A DNA stretch of 41,301 nt from Actinomycetota bacterium. Lineage in GTDB: Bacteria > Actinomycetota > Actinomycetes > Propionibacteriales > Nocardioidaceae. Shown here piece by piece: positions 1-8,539 of this stretch. Within the stretch, counting starts at the first letter, position 1. Each line of letters starts with the position of its first letter. Position numbers and translations under genes: made by a program. The stretch spans positions 1 to 41,301 of the forward strand of contig WLJH01000029.1 in NCBI GenBank assembly GCA_009701885.1, given 5' to 3'. The notes under the pieces were generated by a model, which worked only from the letters and a program-made list of their open reading frames with translations, did not search any database and was not told where the DNA came from.

Positions 1-2
1 GG

Positions 3-191
3 CGCGCCCTCGACGCCGCGGGCGCCACGTGCGACGTCGTCGCCTCCGGTGGCATCGTCACGCCCCAGGACGCCCGGGTGTTCCTCGACCTCGGCGCGGT
101 GGCCGTCCAGGTCGGCAGCGCCCTCCTCCACGACCCGACCACGGCTGCCCGGCTCGCGGCAGCCCTGAGCACCGACGAGGTGGCCCCATGA
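3..191 (+). CDS. pyrD: Dihydroorotate dehydrogenase, C-terminal end (partial)
   Basis: The frame is open from the left edge to a TGA at 189-191 and gives about 62 residues; the gene begins outside the window. The residues VVASGGIVTPQDA followed by LGAVAVQVGSALLHDP match the FMN phosphate-binding end of the TIM barrel in dihydroorotate dehydrogenases, where a GGI loop is followed by a GA-VQVG-A segment. The enzyme oxidises dihydroorotate to orotate in pyrimidine synthesis. The stop codon overlaps the ATG of pyrF (ATGA), and PyrF acts two steps later in the same pathway, which supports the call. Another flavin-binding barrel enzyme cannot be excluded from this fragment alone. Confidence 0.75.
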   Translation, partial: RALDAAGATCDVVASGGIVTPQDARVFLDLGAVAVQVGSALLHDPTTAARLAAALSTDEVAP

Positions 192-1066
192 CCCAGACCC
201 CCCACGGAGGAGCCGCGGAGCCCTTCGGTACGCGCCTGCACCGGGCGATGTCCGAGCGCGGTGCCTTCTGCGTCGGGATCGACCCGCACGCGGCGCTCCT
301 GGCCGAGTGGGGCCTCACCGACGACGTCGCGGGCCTCGAGCGGTTCGCGCTCACGGTCGTGGAGGCGGTGGCGCCGCTCTGCTCGGTCGTCAAGCCGCAG
401 TCGGCCTTCTACGAGCGGTTCGGCAGCCGGGGCGTCGCGGTGCTGGAACGGGTCGTCGAGGAGTCGCGGGCCGCGGGTGCGCTGGTGCTGCTCGACGTGA
501 AGCGCGGGGACATCGGGTCGACCTCGCAGGCCTACGCCGACGCCTACCTCGACCCGTCCTCGCCGCTGGCCTGCGACGCCATCACCGCCAGCCCCTACCT
601 CGGCTTCGGCTCGCTGGACCCGATGGTGGAGACCGCGCAGCGCCACGGCGCAGGCGTCTTCGTCCTCGCGCTCACCTCCAACAAGGAGGGCCCGGAGGTC
701 CAGCACGCCCGCACCGACGACGGCGCGGGCCCGGCGGGGGAGCGGGTCGCGGACCGCGTGCTGTCCCACCTGCGGAGGCTCAACGCCGGGGCCGAGCCGC
801 TGGGCTCCTTCGGCGCGGTCGTGGGTGCCACGATCGGCGACGCCGGCGCCGACCTCGACTTCGGCGGGCCCGTCCTCGCCCCCGGCTTCGGTGCCCAGGG
901 GGGCACGGTCGCCGACCTCGCGCGGATCTTCGGCCCGCGGGTGCGCCACGTCCTGGCCAGCTCCTCGCGGGAGGTGCTGCGGCTGGGGCCGGACCCGGTG
1001 GCGATGGCCGACGCCGTGCGGCGCACGCACGAGGAGCTGGCGGCCCTCGTCAGGCCCCTCCGGTGA
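188..1066 (+). CDS. pyrF: Orotidine 5'-phosphate decarboxylase (type 2)
   Basis: This enzyme decarboxylates OMP to UMP, the last step of de novo pyrimidine synthesis, in the cytosol. The 292-residue protein carries the active-site motif LLDVKRGDIGST with the catalytic lysine at residue 105. VGIDPH near residue 29 is the first substrate-binding strand, and APGFGAQGG near the end is the phosphate-binding loop. The length and the motif spelling fit the longer type 2 (mycobacterial) group rather than the roughly 240-residue E. coli type. The ATG at 188 overlaps the pyrD stop and the TGA overlaps the GTG of the next gene, so translation is probably coupled on both sides. Confidence 0.95.
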   Translation: MTQTPHGGAAEPFGTRLHRAMSERGAFCVGIDPHAALLAEWGLTDDVAGLERFALTVVEAVAPLCSVVKPQSAFYERFGSRGVAVLERVVEESRAAGALVLLDVKRGDIGSTSQAYADAYLDPSSPLACDAITASPYLGFGSLDPMVETAQRHGAGVFVLALTSNKEGPEVQHARTDDGAGPAGERVADRVLSHLRRLNAGAEPLGSFGAVVGATIGDAGADLDFGGPVLAPGFGAQGGTVADLARIFGPRVRHVLASSSREVLRLGPDPVAMADAVRRTHEELAALVRPLR

Positions 1067-1542
1067 CCCGCGGGCTCGGCCGGGGCGCCCAGGTGCGACG
1101 CGGCCTGGCGGTCGGTGCGGTCGCAGCGGTGCTCGGAGGATCCCTGCTCACCGGCTGCTCCTCGGACCCCTTCGAGGCCTACTGCGAGCGGGTCGATGAG
1201 CACCAGGAGGCGCTGACCGAGGCGGTCGCCGGGGGCGGCCCCGACGCGCTGCTCTCGGTCCTGCCGCAGCTGCGCGACCTGCGCGACGCCGCCCCGGGCG
1301 ACGTCGTCGACGAGTGGCAGCAGGTCGTGGGTCGGCTCGAGGCGCTCGAGGACGCGCTGGAGTCCGCGGGCGTCGACGCGGCGTCGTACGACCGGGAGGA
1401 CCCGCCGGCGGACCTCGCCGAGGACGACCGCACCGCGATCGACGCCGCGGCCCGCGAGCTGGTGCGTCCGCAGACCGCGCAGGCGCTGGCGGTGCTGGAG
1501 ACCCAGGTGCGCGACGTGTGCCAGACCCCGCTCTACCTCTAG
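1063..1542 (+). CDS. Small secreted lipoprotein, function unknown
   Basis: The protein has 159 residues. It starts with a short arginine-containing N-region (RGAQVRR), a hydrophobic stretch at about 14-30 and a clear lipobox LLTGC, with the lipidated cysteine at residue 32. It should therefore be exported and anchored to the outer face of the membrane. The mature part is acidic and rich in Ala, Glu and Asp, probably helical (two segments at about 40-110), with Cys39 and a second cysteine near the C-terminus (VCQTP) that could pair. No enzymatic motif is visible. The GTG start overlaps the pyrF stop by 4 bp, so it is the last gene of the pyr unit. I do not recognise a named family. Confidence 0.8.
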   Translation: MTRGLGRGAQVRRGLAVGAVAAVLGGSLLTGCSSDPFEAYCERVDEHQEALTEAVAGGGPDALLSVLPQLRDLRDAAPGDVVDEWQQVVGRLEALEDALESAGVDAASYDREDPPADLAEDDRTAIDAAARELVRPQTAQALAVLETQVRDVCQTPLYL

Positions 1543-1584
1543 GGAATCGCGGCACCGCAACCGTCCAGGGAGAGCCTGGACTGT

Positions 1585-1614
1585 TTGCCGGGGTCAAGGA
1601 ACTCTGACTAGATT
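1585..1614 (+). promoter_or_regulatory. Promoter of the mihF-gmk-rpoZ unit
   Basis: TTGCCG at 1585-1590 and TAGATT at 1609-1614 are separated by 18 bp, a good housekeeping sigma pattern. The start would lie near 1621, giving a leader of about 40 nt with a Shine-Dalgarno-like AAGGA at 1651-1655 before the GTG at 1663. Unlike many promoters in this window, this one drives a leadered mRNA. The gap 1543-1662 holds nothing else that I can see. Confidence 0.6.
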
Positions 1615-1662
1615 GACGCGCGCCCCCGCTCCTCCGGCCCCCAGATCTCGAAGGACCCTTCC

Positions 1663-1980
1663 GTGGCTCTCCCCCCTCTGACCCCCGAACAGCGACAGGC
1701 GGCCCTCGAGAAGGCCGCCGCCTCCCGTCGGGAGCGGGCCGAGGTGAAGAACCGCCTCAAGAACTCCGGGGCCTCGATCGTCGACGTGCTGCGCGAGGGC
1801 CAGACCAACGAGGTGATCGGCAAGATGAAGGTCGTCGACCTGCTGCAGGCGATGCCCGGGCTGGGCAAGGTGCGCGCTCGCCAGGTGATGGAGCGCCTCG
1901 GCATCGCCGAGAGCCGCCGGGTCCGCGGGCTCGGCGTCAAGCAGGTGGCCGCGCTGGAGAAGGAGTTCGGCGGCGCGTGA
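1663..1980 (+). CDS. mihF: Actinobacterial integration host factor MihF
   Basis: This is a nucleoid-associated DNA-binding protein of 105 residues, the usual size of the core of the actinobacterial family (mIHF/sIHF), which is unrelated to E. coli IHF. The N-terminal half is a basic helix ([20 protein letters not shown]). The C-terminal half, [18 protein letters not shown] and [10 protein letters not shown], is the helix-two-turn-helix type DNA-binding fold shared with ribosomal protein S13. The family bends and binds DNA in mycobacteria and Streptomyces. The GTG start follows AAGGA by 7 nt. Position between pyrF and gmk is conserved in actinobacteria, and the stop overlaps the gmk start by 4 bp. 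Confidence 0.93.
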   Translation: MALPPLTPEQRQAALEKAAASRRERAEVKNRLKNSGASIVDVLREGQTNEVIGKMKVVDLLQAMPGLGKVRARQVMERLGIAESRRVRGLGVKQVAALEKEFGGA

Positions 1981-2582
1981 GCCCCGCACCCAGCCGCCTG
2001 GTCGTCCTGGCCGGGCCCACCGCCGTCGGCAAGGGCACGGTCGCCGCTGCGGTCCGCGAGTCCCACCCCGAGGTCTGGATCTCGGTCTCCGCCACCACCC
2101 GCGCCCCGCGGCCCGGTGAGGTCGACGGGGTCCACTACCACTTCGTCAGCGATGCCGAGTTCGACCGGATGGTCGCCGAGGACGACCTGCTGGAGTGGGC
2201 GGTGGTCCACAAGGCGGCCCGCTACGGCACGCCTCGCCGCCCGGTCGAGGAGGCGCTGGCCGCCGGTCGACCGGCGATGCTGGAGATCGACCTGCAGGGC
2301 GCGCGCCAGGTGCGGCGCACCATGCCCGAGGCGCTCTTCGTCTTCCTCGCGCCCCCGTCGTGGGAGGAGCTCGTGCGCCGGCTCGTCGGCCGGGGCACCG
2401 AGACCGAGGAGGAGCGAGAGCGCCGCCTCGTCACCGCCCGCGAGGAGCTGGCCGCCGAGCCCGAGTTCGACAAGACCATCACCAACCACGAAGTTCGTCG
2501 CGCCGCCGACGAGTTGGTAGAGTTGATGGTTGGCTCCGGGCGTCCTGCCCAGGGGCCTGCACTTCTGTCCGACGACACGTGA
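1977..2582 (+). CDS. gmk: Guanylate kinase
   Basis: The enzyme phosphorylates GMP to GDP with ATP. The 201-residue protein has a P-loop GPTAVGKGT at residues 13-21, where the usual GPSGVGKGT is slightly altered. [21 protein letters not shown] follows as the GMP-binding segment, split here by the TTR-PRPGE core. A lid with several arginines ([11 protein letters not shown]) follows later. Length is typical. The GTG start overlaps the mihF stop (GTGA), so it is probably translationally coupled. It is followed 14 bp later by rpoZ, the common actinobacterial order. Confidence 0.95.
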   Translation: MSPAPSRLVVLAGPTAVGKGTVAAAVRESHPEVWISVSATTRAPRPGEVDGVHYHFVSDAEFDRMVAEDDLLEWAVVHKAARYGTPRRPVEEALAAGRPAMLEIDLQGARQVRRTMPEALFVFLAPPSWEELVRRLVGRGTETEEERERRLVTAREELAAEPEFDKTITNHEVRRAADELVELMVGSGRPAQGPALLSDDT

Positions 2583-2596
2583 GGAAGACCAGACCT

Positions 2597-2926
2597 GTGT
2601 CTGCTCCCAACATCGCCGCCGAGGGTGTCACCAACCCCTCGATCGACGACCTGCTGACCAAGACGGACAGCAAGTACCAGCTGGTCCTCTACGGCGCGAA
2701 GCGCGCCCGCCAGATCAACGCCTACTACTCCCAGCTCGGCGAGGGCCTGCTGGAGTACGTCGGCCCGCTCGTGGAGACCCACGTGCAGGAGAAGCCGCTC
2801 TCGATCGCGCTGCGCGAGATCAACGAGGACCTGCTGACCTGCGAGCACGTGGACCCGGCCGAGCTCGCGGCGGAGGAGGCGGCGGCCCAGGCCGCGGCCG
2901 CCGACGCCGCCACCGGTCTGGAGTGA
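2597..2926 (+). CDS. rpoZ: RNA polymerase omega subunit
   Basis: This small subunit (109 residues) helps fold and assemble the beta-prime subunit of RNA polymerase. The core is visible as [28 protein letters not shown], a conserved stretch shared by omega subunits, given here in the spaced pieces [14 protein letters not shown] and AKRARQIN. The C-terminal 20 residues are an acidic Ala/Glu tail. The GTG at 2597 begins [15 protein letters not shown], as in relatives, and GAGGAAGA at 2581-2588 is the ribosome site. The gene lies between gmk and coaBC as in other actinobacteria. Confidence 0.93.
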   Translation: MSAPNIAAEGVTNPSIDDLLTKTDSKYQLVLYGAKRARQINAYYSQLGEGLLEYVGPLVETHVQEKPLSIALREINEDLLTCEHVDPAELAAEEAAAQAAAADAATGLE

Positions 2927-2936
2927 CCCCGTCCCC

Positions 2937-4232
2937 GTGACGGACCCCGGCGACGCCATCACCTCGGAGGCCGCTTCCCCGTCGGGGGAGCGGCCCTCCG
3001 CCATTTCGCCGCGGCGACGTCGGGTGGTCCTCGGTGTCGGCGGCGGCATCGCGGCGTACAAGGCCTGCGAGCTGCTGCGCCGCTTCACCGAGTCCGGCCA
3101 CGACGTGACCGTCGTGCCGACCGCCTCCGCCCTGCACTTCGTCGGCGCGGCGACCTGGGCGGCCCTGTCGGGCAAGCCGGTCAGCGACGAGGTCTGGGAC
3201 CGGGTCCACGAGGTGCCGCACGTGCGGATCGGCCAGAGCGCCGACCTGGTCGTGGTCGCCCCGACCACCGCGGACCTGCTGGCCAAGGCCGCCCACGGGC
3301 TGGCCGACGACCTGCTCACCAACACCCTGCTCACCGCGCGGTGCCCGGTGGTGCTGGTGCCCGCGATGCACACCGAGATGTGGGAGCACCCGGCCACCCG
3401 CGCCAACGTGGCCACGCTGCGCGAGCGCGGTGTGCTCGTCGTCGAGCCCGCCGAGGGGCGACTGACCGGTGCCGACACCGGCAAGGGGCGTCTGCCCGAG
3501 CCCGCCGAGGTCTTCGCGCTCTGCGTCGACGTCCTCGACCGCGACGGCGAGACGGGCCGTGACCTCGTCGGTCGCCACGTCGTGGTCAGCGCAGGCGGCA
3601 CGCGGGAGTACCTCGACCCCGTCCGCTTCCTCGGCAACCGGTCATCGGGGCTCCAGGGCTACGCCCTGGCCCGGGCCGCCGCCTCCCGGGGCGCGAAGGT
3701 CACGCTCGTCGCGGCCAACACCGCCCTGGCCGACCCCGCGGGGGTCGACGTCGTCCGCGTCGAGACCACCGAGCAGCTGCGTGAGGCCGTGCTCACCGCC
3801 GCCGCCACCGCCGACGCGGTCGTAATGGCCGCGGCTCCCGCCGACTTCCGGCCGACCTCGCGCAGCGAGGCCAAGATCAAGAAGGCCGAGGACGGCTCCG
3901 CCCCGGCCATCGAGCTCGAGCAGAACCCCGACGTCCTGCGCGAGCTCGCGGGCCACCGCACCCACCCGGAGCAGGTCGTCGTCGGGTTCGCCGCCGAGAC
4001 CGGGGACGCGACCGGGTCGGTGCTCGACCTCGCGCGCGCCAAGCTGGCCCGCAAGGGCTGCGACCTGCTGGTCGTCAACGACGTCAGCGGGGGAGCGGTC
4101 TTCGGCAGCCCCGACAACGAGGCGGTCATCCTGGAGGCCGACGGTGGCTTCGTGGAGGTGCCGCGGGGCTCCAAGGGCGCGCTGGCACACGCGATCTGGG
4201 ACCGCGTCGGTGCCCGCTGGGCCTCCGTCTAG
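2937..4232 (+). CDS. coaBC: Bifunctional phosphopantothenoylcysteine decarboxylase / phosphopantothenate-cysteine ligase
   Basis: The enzyme makes 4'-phosphopantetheine for coenzyme A: the CoaB half joins cysteine to phosphopantothenate and the CoaC half decarboxylates the product with FMN. Residues 28-200 are CoaC, with VGGGIAAYK at 34-42, the catalytic histidine 95 in PHVRIGQ, and PAMHTEMW at 142-149. Residues 212-431 are CoaB, with [21 protein letters not shown] at 233-238 and a conserved lysine segment KIKKAE. The 431 residues include an extra N-terminal stretch of about 25 residues before the usual start, so the true start could be slightly downstream, though no better ATG is present. 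Its stop codon TAG forms part of the metK -10 box. Confidence 0.93.
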   Translation: MTDPGDAITSEAASPSGERPSAISPRRRRVVLGVGGGIAAYKACELLRRFTESGHDVTVVPTASALHFVGAATWAALSGKPVSDEVWDRVHEVPHVRIGQSADLVVVAPTTADLLAKAAHGLADDLLTNTLLTARCPVVLVPAMHTEMWEHPATRANVATLRERGVLVVEPAEGRLTGADTGKGRLPEPAEVFALCVDVLDRDGETGRDLVGRHVVVSAGGTREYLDPVRFLGNRSSGLQGYALARAAASRGAKVTLVAANTALADPAGVDVVRVETTEQLREAVLTAAATADAVVMAAAPADFRPTSRSEAKIKKAEDGSAPAIELEQNPDVLRELAGHRTHPEQVVVGFAAETGDATGSVLDLARAKLARKGCDLLVVNDVSGGAVFGSPDNEAVILEADGGFVEVPRGSKGALAHAIWDRVGARWASV

Positions 4233-4235
4233 GCT
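4230..4235 (+). promoter_or_regulatory. -10 box of metK (leaderless type)
   Basis: TAGGCT lies 7 nt before the ATG at 4243, so transcription would begin at or next to the start codon. The first three bases are also the coaBC stop codon. No SAM riboswitch fits in the 10-bp gap between the genes. Confidence 0.5.
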
Positions 4236-4242
4236 TGCGCGC

Positions 4243-5439
4243 ATGACTGGACGCCTGTTCACCTCCGAGTCCGTGACCGAGGGACACCCGGACAAGATCG
4301 CTGACCAGATCAGCGACGCCGTGCTCGACGAGATGCTGCGGCAGGACCCGGCCTCCCGGGTCGCGGTGGAGACACTGCTGACCACCGGCCTGGTGGTGGT
4401 GGCGGGCGAGGTGACCACGAGCGGGTGCGTCGACATCAAGTCGATCGTGCGGCAGAAGATCCTCGACATCGGCTACGACCACTCCGAGAAGGGCTTCGAC
4501 GGCGCCTCGTGCGGCGTGATGGTCGCGATCGGCGGCCAGTCGGGCGACATCGCGCAGGGTGTGGACACCGCGCACGAGTCGCGCACGGAGTCCTCGGCCG
4601 ATGAGCTGGACCGGCAGGGTGCGGGTGACCAGGGGCTGATGTTCGGCTACGCCTGTGACGACACCCCCGAGCTGATGCCGCTGCCGATCAAGATCGCGCA
4701 GACGCTCTCGGAGCGGCTCTCGGCGGTGCGCAAGGACGGCACGCTGCCCTACCTGCGTCCCGACGGGAAGACCCAGGTCACCATCGAGTACGACGAGGAC
4801 GACCGCGCCGTGCGCGTGGACACCGTCGTGCTCTCCACCCAGCACGAGGCCGGGATCGACCTGGAGACCCGGCTGCAGCCCGACATCGCCAAGCACGTGA
4901 TCGCACCCGTGCTCGAGCAGTTCGACATCGACTCCGACGGCTACCGCCTGCTGGTCAACCCCACCGGCACCTTCGTCGTGGGCGGTCCGATGGGCGACGC
5001 CGGCCTGACCGGTCGCAAGATCATCGTCGACACCTACGGCGGCATGGCCCGCCACGGCGGTGGCGCGTTCTCGGGCAAGGACCCCTCGAAGGTCGACCGC
5101 TCGGCCGCCTACGCGATGCGCTGGGTCGCCAAGAACGTCGTGGCTGCGGGCCTGGCCCGTCGTTGCGAGGTCCAGGTCGCCTACGCCATCGGCAAGGCCC
5201 AGCCGGTGGGTGTCTTCGTGGAGACCTTCGGCACCGGGACGGTCTCCGACGAGCGGATCCAGGCCGCGGTGCTGGAGGTCTTCGACCTGCGCCCGGCCGC
5301 GATCATCGCCGACCTGCAGCTGCTGCGCCCGATCTACGGCCAGACCGCGGCGTACGGCCACTTCGGCCGCGAGCTCCCCGACTTCACCTGGGAGCGCACC
5401 GACCGCGCCGACGCCCTCAAGGCCGCTGTCGGCGCCTGA
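4243..5439 (+). CDS. metK: S-adenosylmethionine synthase
   Basis: The enzyme makes SAM from methionine and ATP in the cytosol and works as a homotetramer. The 398-residue protein begins [18 protein letters not shown], with the ATP-binding His15 and Asp17. The phosphate-binding loop [20 protein letters not shown] begins at about residue 271. DTYGG and [15 protein letters not shown] are further family signatures. The ATG at 4243 is chosen because the family start is [12 protein letters not shown] leaderless -10 box lies 7 nt upstream, so metK can be transcribed apart from coaBC. A large hairpin follows at 5458-5519. Confidence 0.97.
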   Translation: MTGRLFTSESVTEGHPDKIADQISDAVLDEMLRQDPASRVAVETLLTTGLVVVAGEVTTSGCVDIKSIVRQKILDIGYDHSEKGFDGASCGVMVAIGGQSGDIAQGVDTAHESRTESSADELDRQGAGDQGLMFGYACDDTPELMPLPIKIAQTLSERLSAVRKDGTLPYLRPDGKTQVTIEYDEDDRAVRVDTVVLSTQHEAGIDLETRLQPDIAKHVIAPVLEQFDIDSDGYRLLVNPTGTFVVGGPMGDAGLTGRKIIVDTYGGMARHGGGAFSGKDPSKVDRSAAYAMRWVAKNVVAAGLARRCEVQVAYAIGKAQPVGVFVETFGTGTVSDERIQAAVLEVFDLRPAAIIADLQLLRPIYGQTAAYGHFGRELPDFTWERTDRADALKAAVGA

Positions 5440-5457
5440 CCGCCGAGTAGTCACTTC

Positions 5458-5519
5458 TGGACCCTCGACCCGTCGGTTCCGCACCTCCACGGTGACGGAA
5501 GCGACGGGTCGAGGGTTCA
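5458..5519 (+). terminator. Long hairpin downstream of metK
   Basis: Positions 5461-5475 are the exact reverse complement of 5502-5516 (15 bp). The stem extends outward to 5458/5519 with one G-T pair. After one mismatch it continues inward with TTCCG/CGGAA (5477-5481/5496-5500) and CACC/GGTG (5482-5485/5491-5494), around a 5-nt loop. There is no strong T-run, as is usual for terminators in GC-rich actinobacteria. It sits 20 bp after the metK stop, which fits termination of the mihF-metK unit. Confidence 0.7.
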
Positions 5520-5556
5520 TTTCTGACGGCTCGGCGGGGCCGTCGGTCCCGGCTGG

Positions 5557-5563
5557 TAGAACT
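5557..5563 (+). promoter_or_regulatory. Possible -10 box of priA
   Basis: TAGAACT ends 5 nt before the ATG at 5569. It is a weaker version of the leaderless -10 pattern seen elsewhere in this window. Confidence 0.35.
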
Positions 5564-5568
5564 CGCGC

Positions 5569-7629
5569 ATGCCCGCCAGCCCCGAGGACCAGCCCGAGCT
5601 GCTCCCGGGGCTGGTCCGCTCGACGGTGAAGCAGGCGCAGGCCAAGGCCCGCGCCACGCGTGAGCGCAAGGCCGCCGGGGCCGCGATCACCGACGTCGAC
5701 CCGGTGGCGCGCGTGCTGCTCGACCTTCCGCTGGCCCACCTCGACCGTCCCTTCGACTTCGCCGTCCCCGCCGCGATGGCCGAGTCCGCCCGACCCGGGG
5801 TCCGGGTGAAGGTGCGCTTCGCCGGCCAGGACGCCGACGGGTTCGTGCTCGAGCGCCTGGCGACCTCCGAGCACCCCGGCGTGCTGCAGCCGCTGCGCCG
5901 CGTCGTCAGCCCCGAGCCGGTGCTGGTCCCCGAGGTGGTCGAGCTGGCGGGCGCCCTCGCCGAGCGGTACGCCGGCACCCGCGGCGACGTGCTGAGGCTT
6001 GCCGTCCCGCCGCGGCACGCGACCACTGAGGCCGAGGAGCAGCCGCCCGCGACCGGAGTCGTCCCCCGCGACCCGGCGGCGGCCGAGGCAGCCTGGGCCG
6101 AGCACCCGCTGGCCGCGGCCTGGCTGGGGCACCTGCGCTCCGGCTCCGCCCCGCGTGCGGTCTGGAGCCCTCCTCCTGGGGCCGACTGGCCGCGCCTGGT
6201 CGCCGAGGCGGCGCTGACCGCTCCCGGCGGGGTCGTCGTGTGCCTGCCCGACGGCAAGGACGTCGAGCGCGTCGACGCTGCGCTCCGGGCCACGGGGGAG
6301 CCGGAGCAGCACGTCGTGCTGACCGCCGACCTGGGCCCGGCCGCCCGGTACCGCTCGTTCCTGCGCGTCCTGCGCGGCCAGCGGCGCATCGTGGTCGGCA
6401 CCCGGGCCGCGGCCCTGGCTCCGGTGCACGACCTCGCGCTGGTCGTGGTGTGGGACGACGGCGACGACCTGCACGCCGAGCCGCGCGCGCCGTACCCCCA
6501 CACCCGCGAGACGCTGCTGCTGCGGGCCGAGAAGGCCGGTGCTGCCGCACTGCTGGGCGCCTTCGCCCGCTCTGTCGAGTGCGAGCACCTCGTGCGCAGC
6601 GGGTGGGCGCCCGAGCTGCTGGCGCCCCGCGAGGTGCTGCGCGCCGCGGTGCGCACCGCGGTCGCCGGGGCCTCCGAGCACGACCTGGTCCGCGACGCCC
6701 ACGCCCGCGCGGCGCGGATGCCCAAGCAGGTGCACGACCTGCTGCGGGAGGCCGTCGCCGAGGGGCCCGTGCTCGTCCAGAACCCGCGCCACGGCTACGT
6801 CCCGGCCCTCGCGTGCGAGCGGTGCCGCACTCCCGCGCGCTGCACCGCCTGCACGGGCCCCCTGCGTCTCGGCTCGCCCACCGAGCCGCCCGCCTGCCGG
6901 TGGTGCGGGGAGGTGCACGCCGCGTGGTCCTGCCCCGAGTGCGGGCACCGCGGCCTGCGTGCCCCGGTCATCGGCCAGTCCCGCACCGCGGAGGAGATCG
7001 GCCGCGCGCTGCCGAGCGTCCGGGTGCGCACCTCGGCCCGCGACGGCGTCCTGGCGCGCGTCGACGGGCGGCCCCAGGTGGTCGTGGCGACGCCGGGGGC
7101 CGAGCCCGTGGCCGAGGGAGGGTACGCCGCGGTCGTGCTGCTCGACGCCTGGCTGCTGCTCTCCCGCCCCGACCTGCGCACCGAGGAGGAGGCGTTGCGG
7201 CGCTGGGCGAACGCCGTGGCGCTGGTCCGCCCGGGGGGCCGGGCCCTCGTCGTGGGCGACCCGGCCCACCCGGCCGTCCAGGCGCTCGTGCGCTGGGACA
7301 TGGGTGGGTTCGCCGCCCGCGAGTCCGCCGCCCGGGTCGAGGCGCACCTGCCGCCGGCCACCCGGCTGGCGACCCTCGTCGGTGCCCCCGGCGCGCTCGA
7401 CGACGCCCTCACGCTGCTCGACGTCCCCGACCCGGTCGAGGTCCTGGGTCCGGTCGACCTGCCCGACCCGGACCCCTACGCCGAGGGCCCGCCACGCCAG
7501 CGCGTCGTGGTCCGGGTCCCGCGCGCTCACGGCGCGCGCCTCTCCGCCGCCCTCGGCGAGCTCCAGCGGCTCCGCTCGGCCCGCAAGCTCGACCCCGTCC
7601 GCATCCAGGTCGACCCCGCGACCCTGTGA
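5569..7629 (+). CDS. priA: Probable replication restart protein PriA (helicase-motif-deficient)
   Basis: PriA rebuilds replication forks away from the origin. The 686-residue protein has the N-terminal DNA-binding domain (RVLLDLPLAHLDRPFDF, PGVRVKVRF). It keeps all four cysteine pairs of the zinc region at residues 416/419, 425/428, 443/446 and 455/458. The Walker A motif expected near residue 220 is absent: the sequence there is GGVVVCLPDGKDVE. No DEAH-type Walker B is visible, only LVVVWDDGDDLHAEP in its place. Loss of helicase motifs is a known trait of actinobacterial PriA, so the protein is probably structural rather than an active helicase. The ATG at 5569 is the first plausible start. 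Hairpin and repeats follow before def. Confidence 0.85.
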   Translation: MPASPEDQPELLPGLVRSTVKQAQAKARATRERKAAGAAITDVDPVARVLLDLPLAHLDRPFDFAVPAAMAESARPGVRVKVRFAGQDADGFVLERLATSEHPGVLQPLRRVVSPEPVLVPEVVELAGALAERYAGTRGDVLRLAVPPRHATTEAEEQPPATGVVPRDPAAAEAAWAEHPLAAAWLGHLRSGSAPRAVWSPPPGADWPRLVAEAALTAPGGVVVCLPDGKDVERVDAALRATGEPEQHVVLTADLGPAARYRSFLRVLRGQRRIVVGTRAAALAPVHDLALVVVWDDGDDLHAEPRAPYPHTRETLLLRAEKAGAAALLGAFARSVECEHLVRSGWAPELLAPREVLRAAVRTAVAGASEHDLVRDAHARAARMPKQVHDLLREAVAEGPVLVQNPRHGYVPALACERCRTPARCTACTGPLRLGSPTEPPACRWCGEVHAAWSCPECGHRGLRAPVIGQSRTAEEIGRALPSVRVRTSARDGVLARVDGRPQVVVATPGAEPVAEGGYAAVVLLDAWLLLSRPDLRTEEEALRRWANAVALVRPGGRALVVGDPAHPAVQALVRWDMGGFAARESAARVEAHLPPATRLATLVGAPGALDDALTLLDVPDPVEVLGPVDLPDPDPYAEGPPRQRVVVRVPRAHGARLSAALGELQRLRSARKLDPVRIQVDPATL

Positions 7630-7703
7630 GGTGGGGCCGCCGTCGTGGGGGCGGGGCCGCGGTCTCCCGGGTCGCGCCGCCCACACCCCCTTCGTCGCAC
7701 CCA

Positions 7704-7732
7704 CCCGCCTCGTTCGTCCCTCACGAGGCGGG
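7704..7732 (+). terminator. Hairpin in the priA-def gap
   Basis: CCCGCCTCG at 7704-7712 is the exact reverse complement of CGAGGCGGG at 7724-7732, around an 11-nt loop. It lies 75 bp after the priA stop and may end priA transcription. The rest of the gap 7630-7977 holds the repeat array at 7828-7915 and the def promoter; I see no gene there. Confidence 0.5.
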
Positions 7733-7827
7733 GGCCAGTCCCATCCACGCTCCTCCGGGGGCGCCTCCAGCCGACCGCGTCCCCGCTCACCCGGCGTCCC
7801 TGGCGCGGTGACCCCGCCGAGCCGGCC

Positions 7828-7915
7828 CTGGTTCGAGGGTGACTCGGCGACCGTTCGAGCGTGAGTCGGCGCTGGTTCGAGGATGACTCGGCGCTGGTTC
7901 GAGCGTGAGCCGGCA
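7828..7915. repeat. Tandem array of about 22-bp repeats, locus 1 (4 units)
   Basis: Four head-to-tail units lie at 7828-7850, 7851-7871, 7872-7893 and 7894-7915. They share the core GTTCGAGnnTGAnYCGGC, with the central pair and one flanking base varying. The same repeat occurs at 20644-20709, almost 13 kb away. Each unit contains CGAG and, in units 1 and 3, CTCG, giving a short imperfect hairpin. Confidence 0.85.
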
Positions 7916-7964
7916 CCGGCGGCCGTGACCGCGGCGCGAAATCGCCGTCCTGCGGTGGCGCTCC

Positions 7965-7970
7965 TAGACT
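7965..7970 (+). promoter_or_regulatory. -10 box of def (leaderless type)
   Basis: TAGACT lies 7 nt before the ATG at 7978, so the transcript should begin at or beside the start codon. The identical hexamer at the same distance precedes pheS. Confidence 0.6.
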
Positions 7971-7977
7971 CGCGCCC

Positions 7978-8526
7978 ATGCCCGTCCAGCCGATCCGCCT
8001 CTTCGGCGACCCGATCCTGCGCCGGCCGGCCGTCGAGGTCGTCGACTTCGACCGGGAGCTGCACCGCCTCGTGCAGGACCTCACCGACACCATGCTCGCC
8101 GCCCCGGGCGCGGGCCTGGCCGCACCCCAGATCGGCGTGGGGCTGCGCGTGTTCACGTGGAACGTCGACGGCGAGGTGGGTCACCTGGTCAACCCGACCC
8201 TCGAGCTGTCGCAGGAGCAGCAGGACGGCCTCGAGGGCTGCCTCTCGATCCCGGACATGACCTTCGAGTGCCTGCGGGCGCTCTCGGTCGTGGCCAACGG
8301 CTTCGACATGCACGGCGAGCCGGTGACCATCCACGGCAGCGACTACCTCGCCCGCGCGATCCAGCACGAGACCGACCACCTCGACGGCGTCCTGTTCGTG
8401 GACCGCCTGGACGAGGAGACCCGGAAGCTGGCGATGAAGGAGATCCGCGAGGCCGAGTGGTTCGGCGCGGCTCCTCCCACCGTCAAGCTCTCCCCGCACC
8501 CGATCATGAAGGGACTCCCCACGTGA
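7978..8526 (+). CDS. def: Peptide deformylase
   Basis: The enzyme removes the N-formyl group from new proteins and works with the formyltransferase encoded next to it. All three metal-site motifs are present in 182 residues: [10 protein letters not shown] at 44-53, EGCLS with the metal ligand Cys88, and HETDH with His130, Glu131 and His134. The insert and C-terminal extension match actinobacterial deformylases of about 180-190 residues. The ATG is supported by the leaderless -10 box 7 nt upstream. fmt begins 13 bp after the stop. Confidence 0.96.
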   Translation: MPVQPIRLFGDPILRRPAVEVVDFDRELHRLVQDLTDTMLAAPGAGLAAPQIGVGLRVFTWNVDGEVGHLVNPTLELSQEQQDGLEGCLSIPDMTFECLRALSVVANGFDMHGEPVTIHGSDYLARAIQHETDHLDGVLFVDRLDEETRKLAMKEIREAEWFGAAPPTVKLSPHPIMKGLPT

Positions 8527-8539
8527 GGAGCACAGCCTG

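Noticed and set aside
4200..4243. SAM riboswitch before metK
   Set aside because: The gap is only 10 bp and a -10 box sits 7 nt before the ATG, so no leader RNA is available.
7645..7842. Small protein gene between priA and def
   Set aside because: The frame is Pro/Arg-rich, lacks a ribosome site and runs across the hairpin and into the repeat array.
7828..7915. CRISPR array
   Set aside because: Units are directly joined with no spacers, the core varies between units, and no cas gene is present.
7828..7915. tRNA remnants, because GGTTCGAG resembles a T-loop
   Set aside because: No acceptor, D or anticodon arms can be drawn, and the motif repeats every 22 bp.
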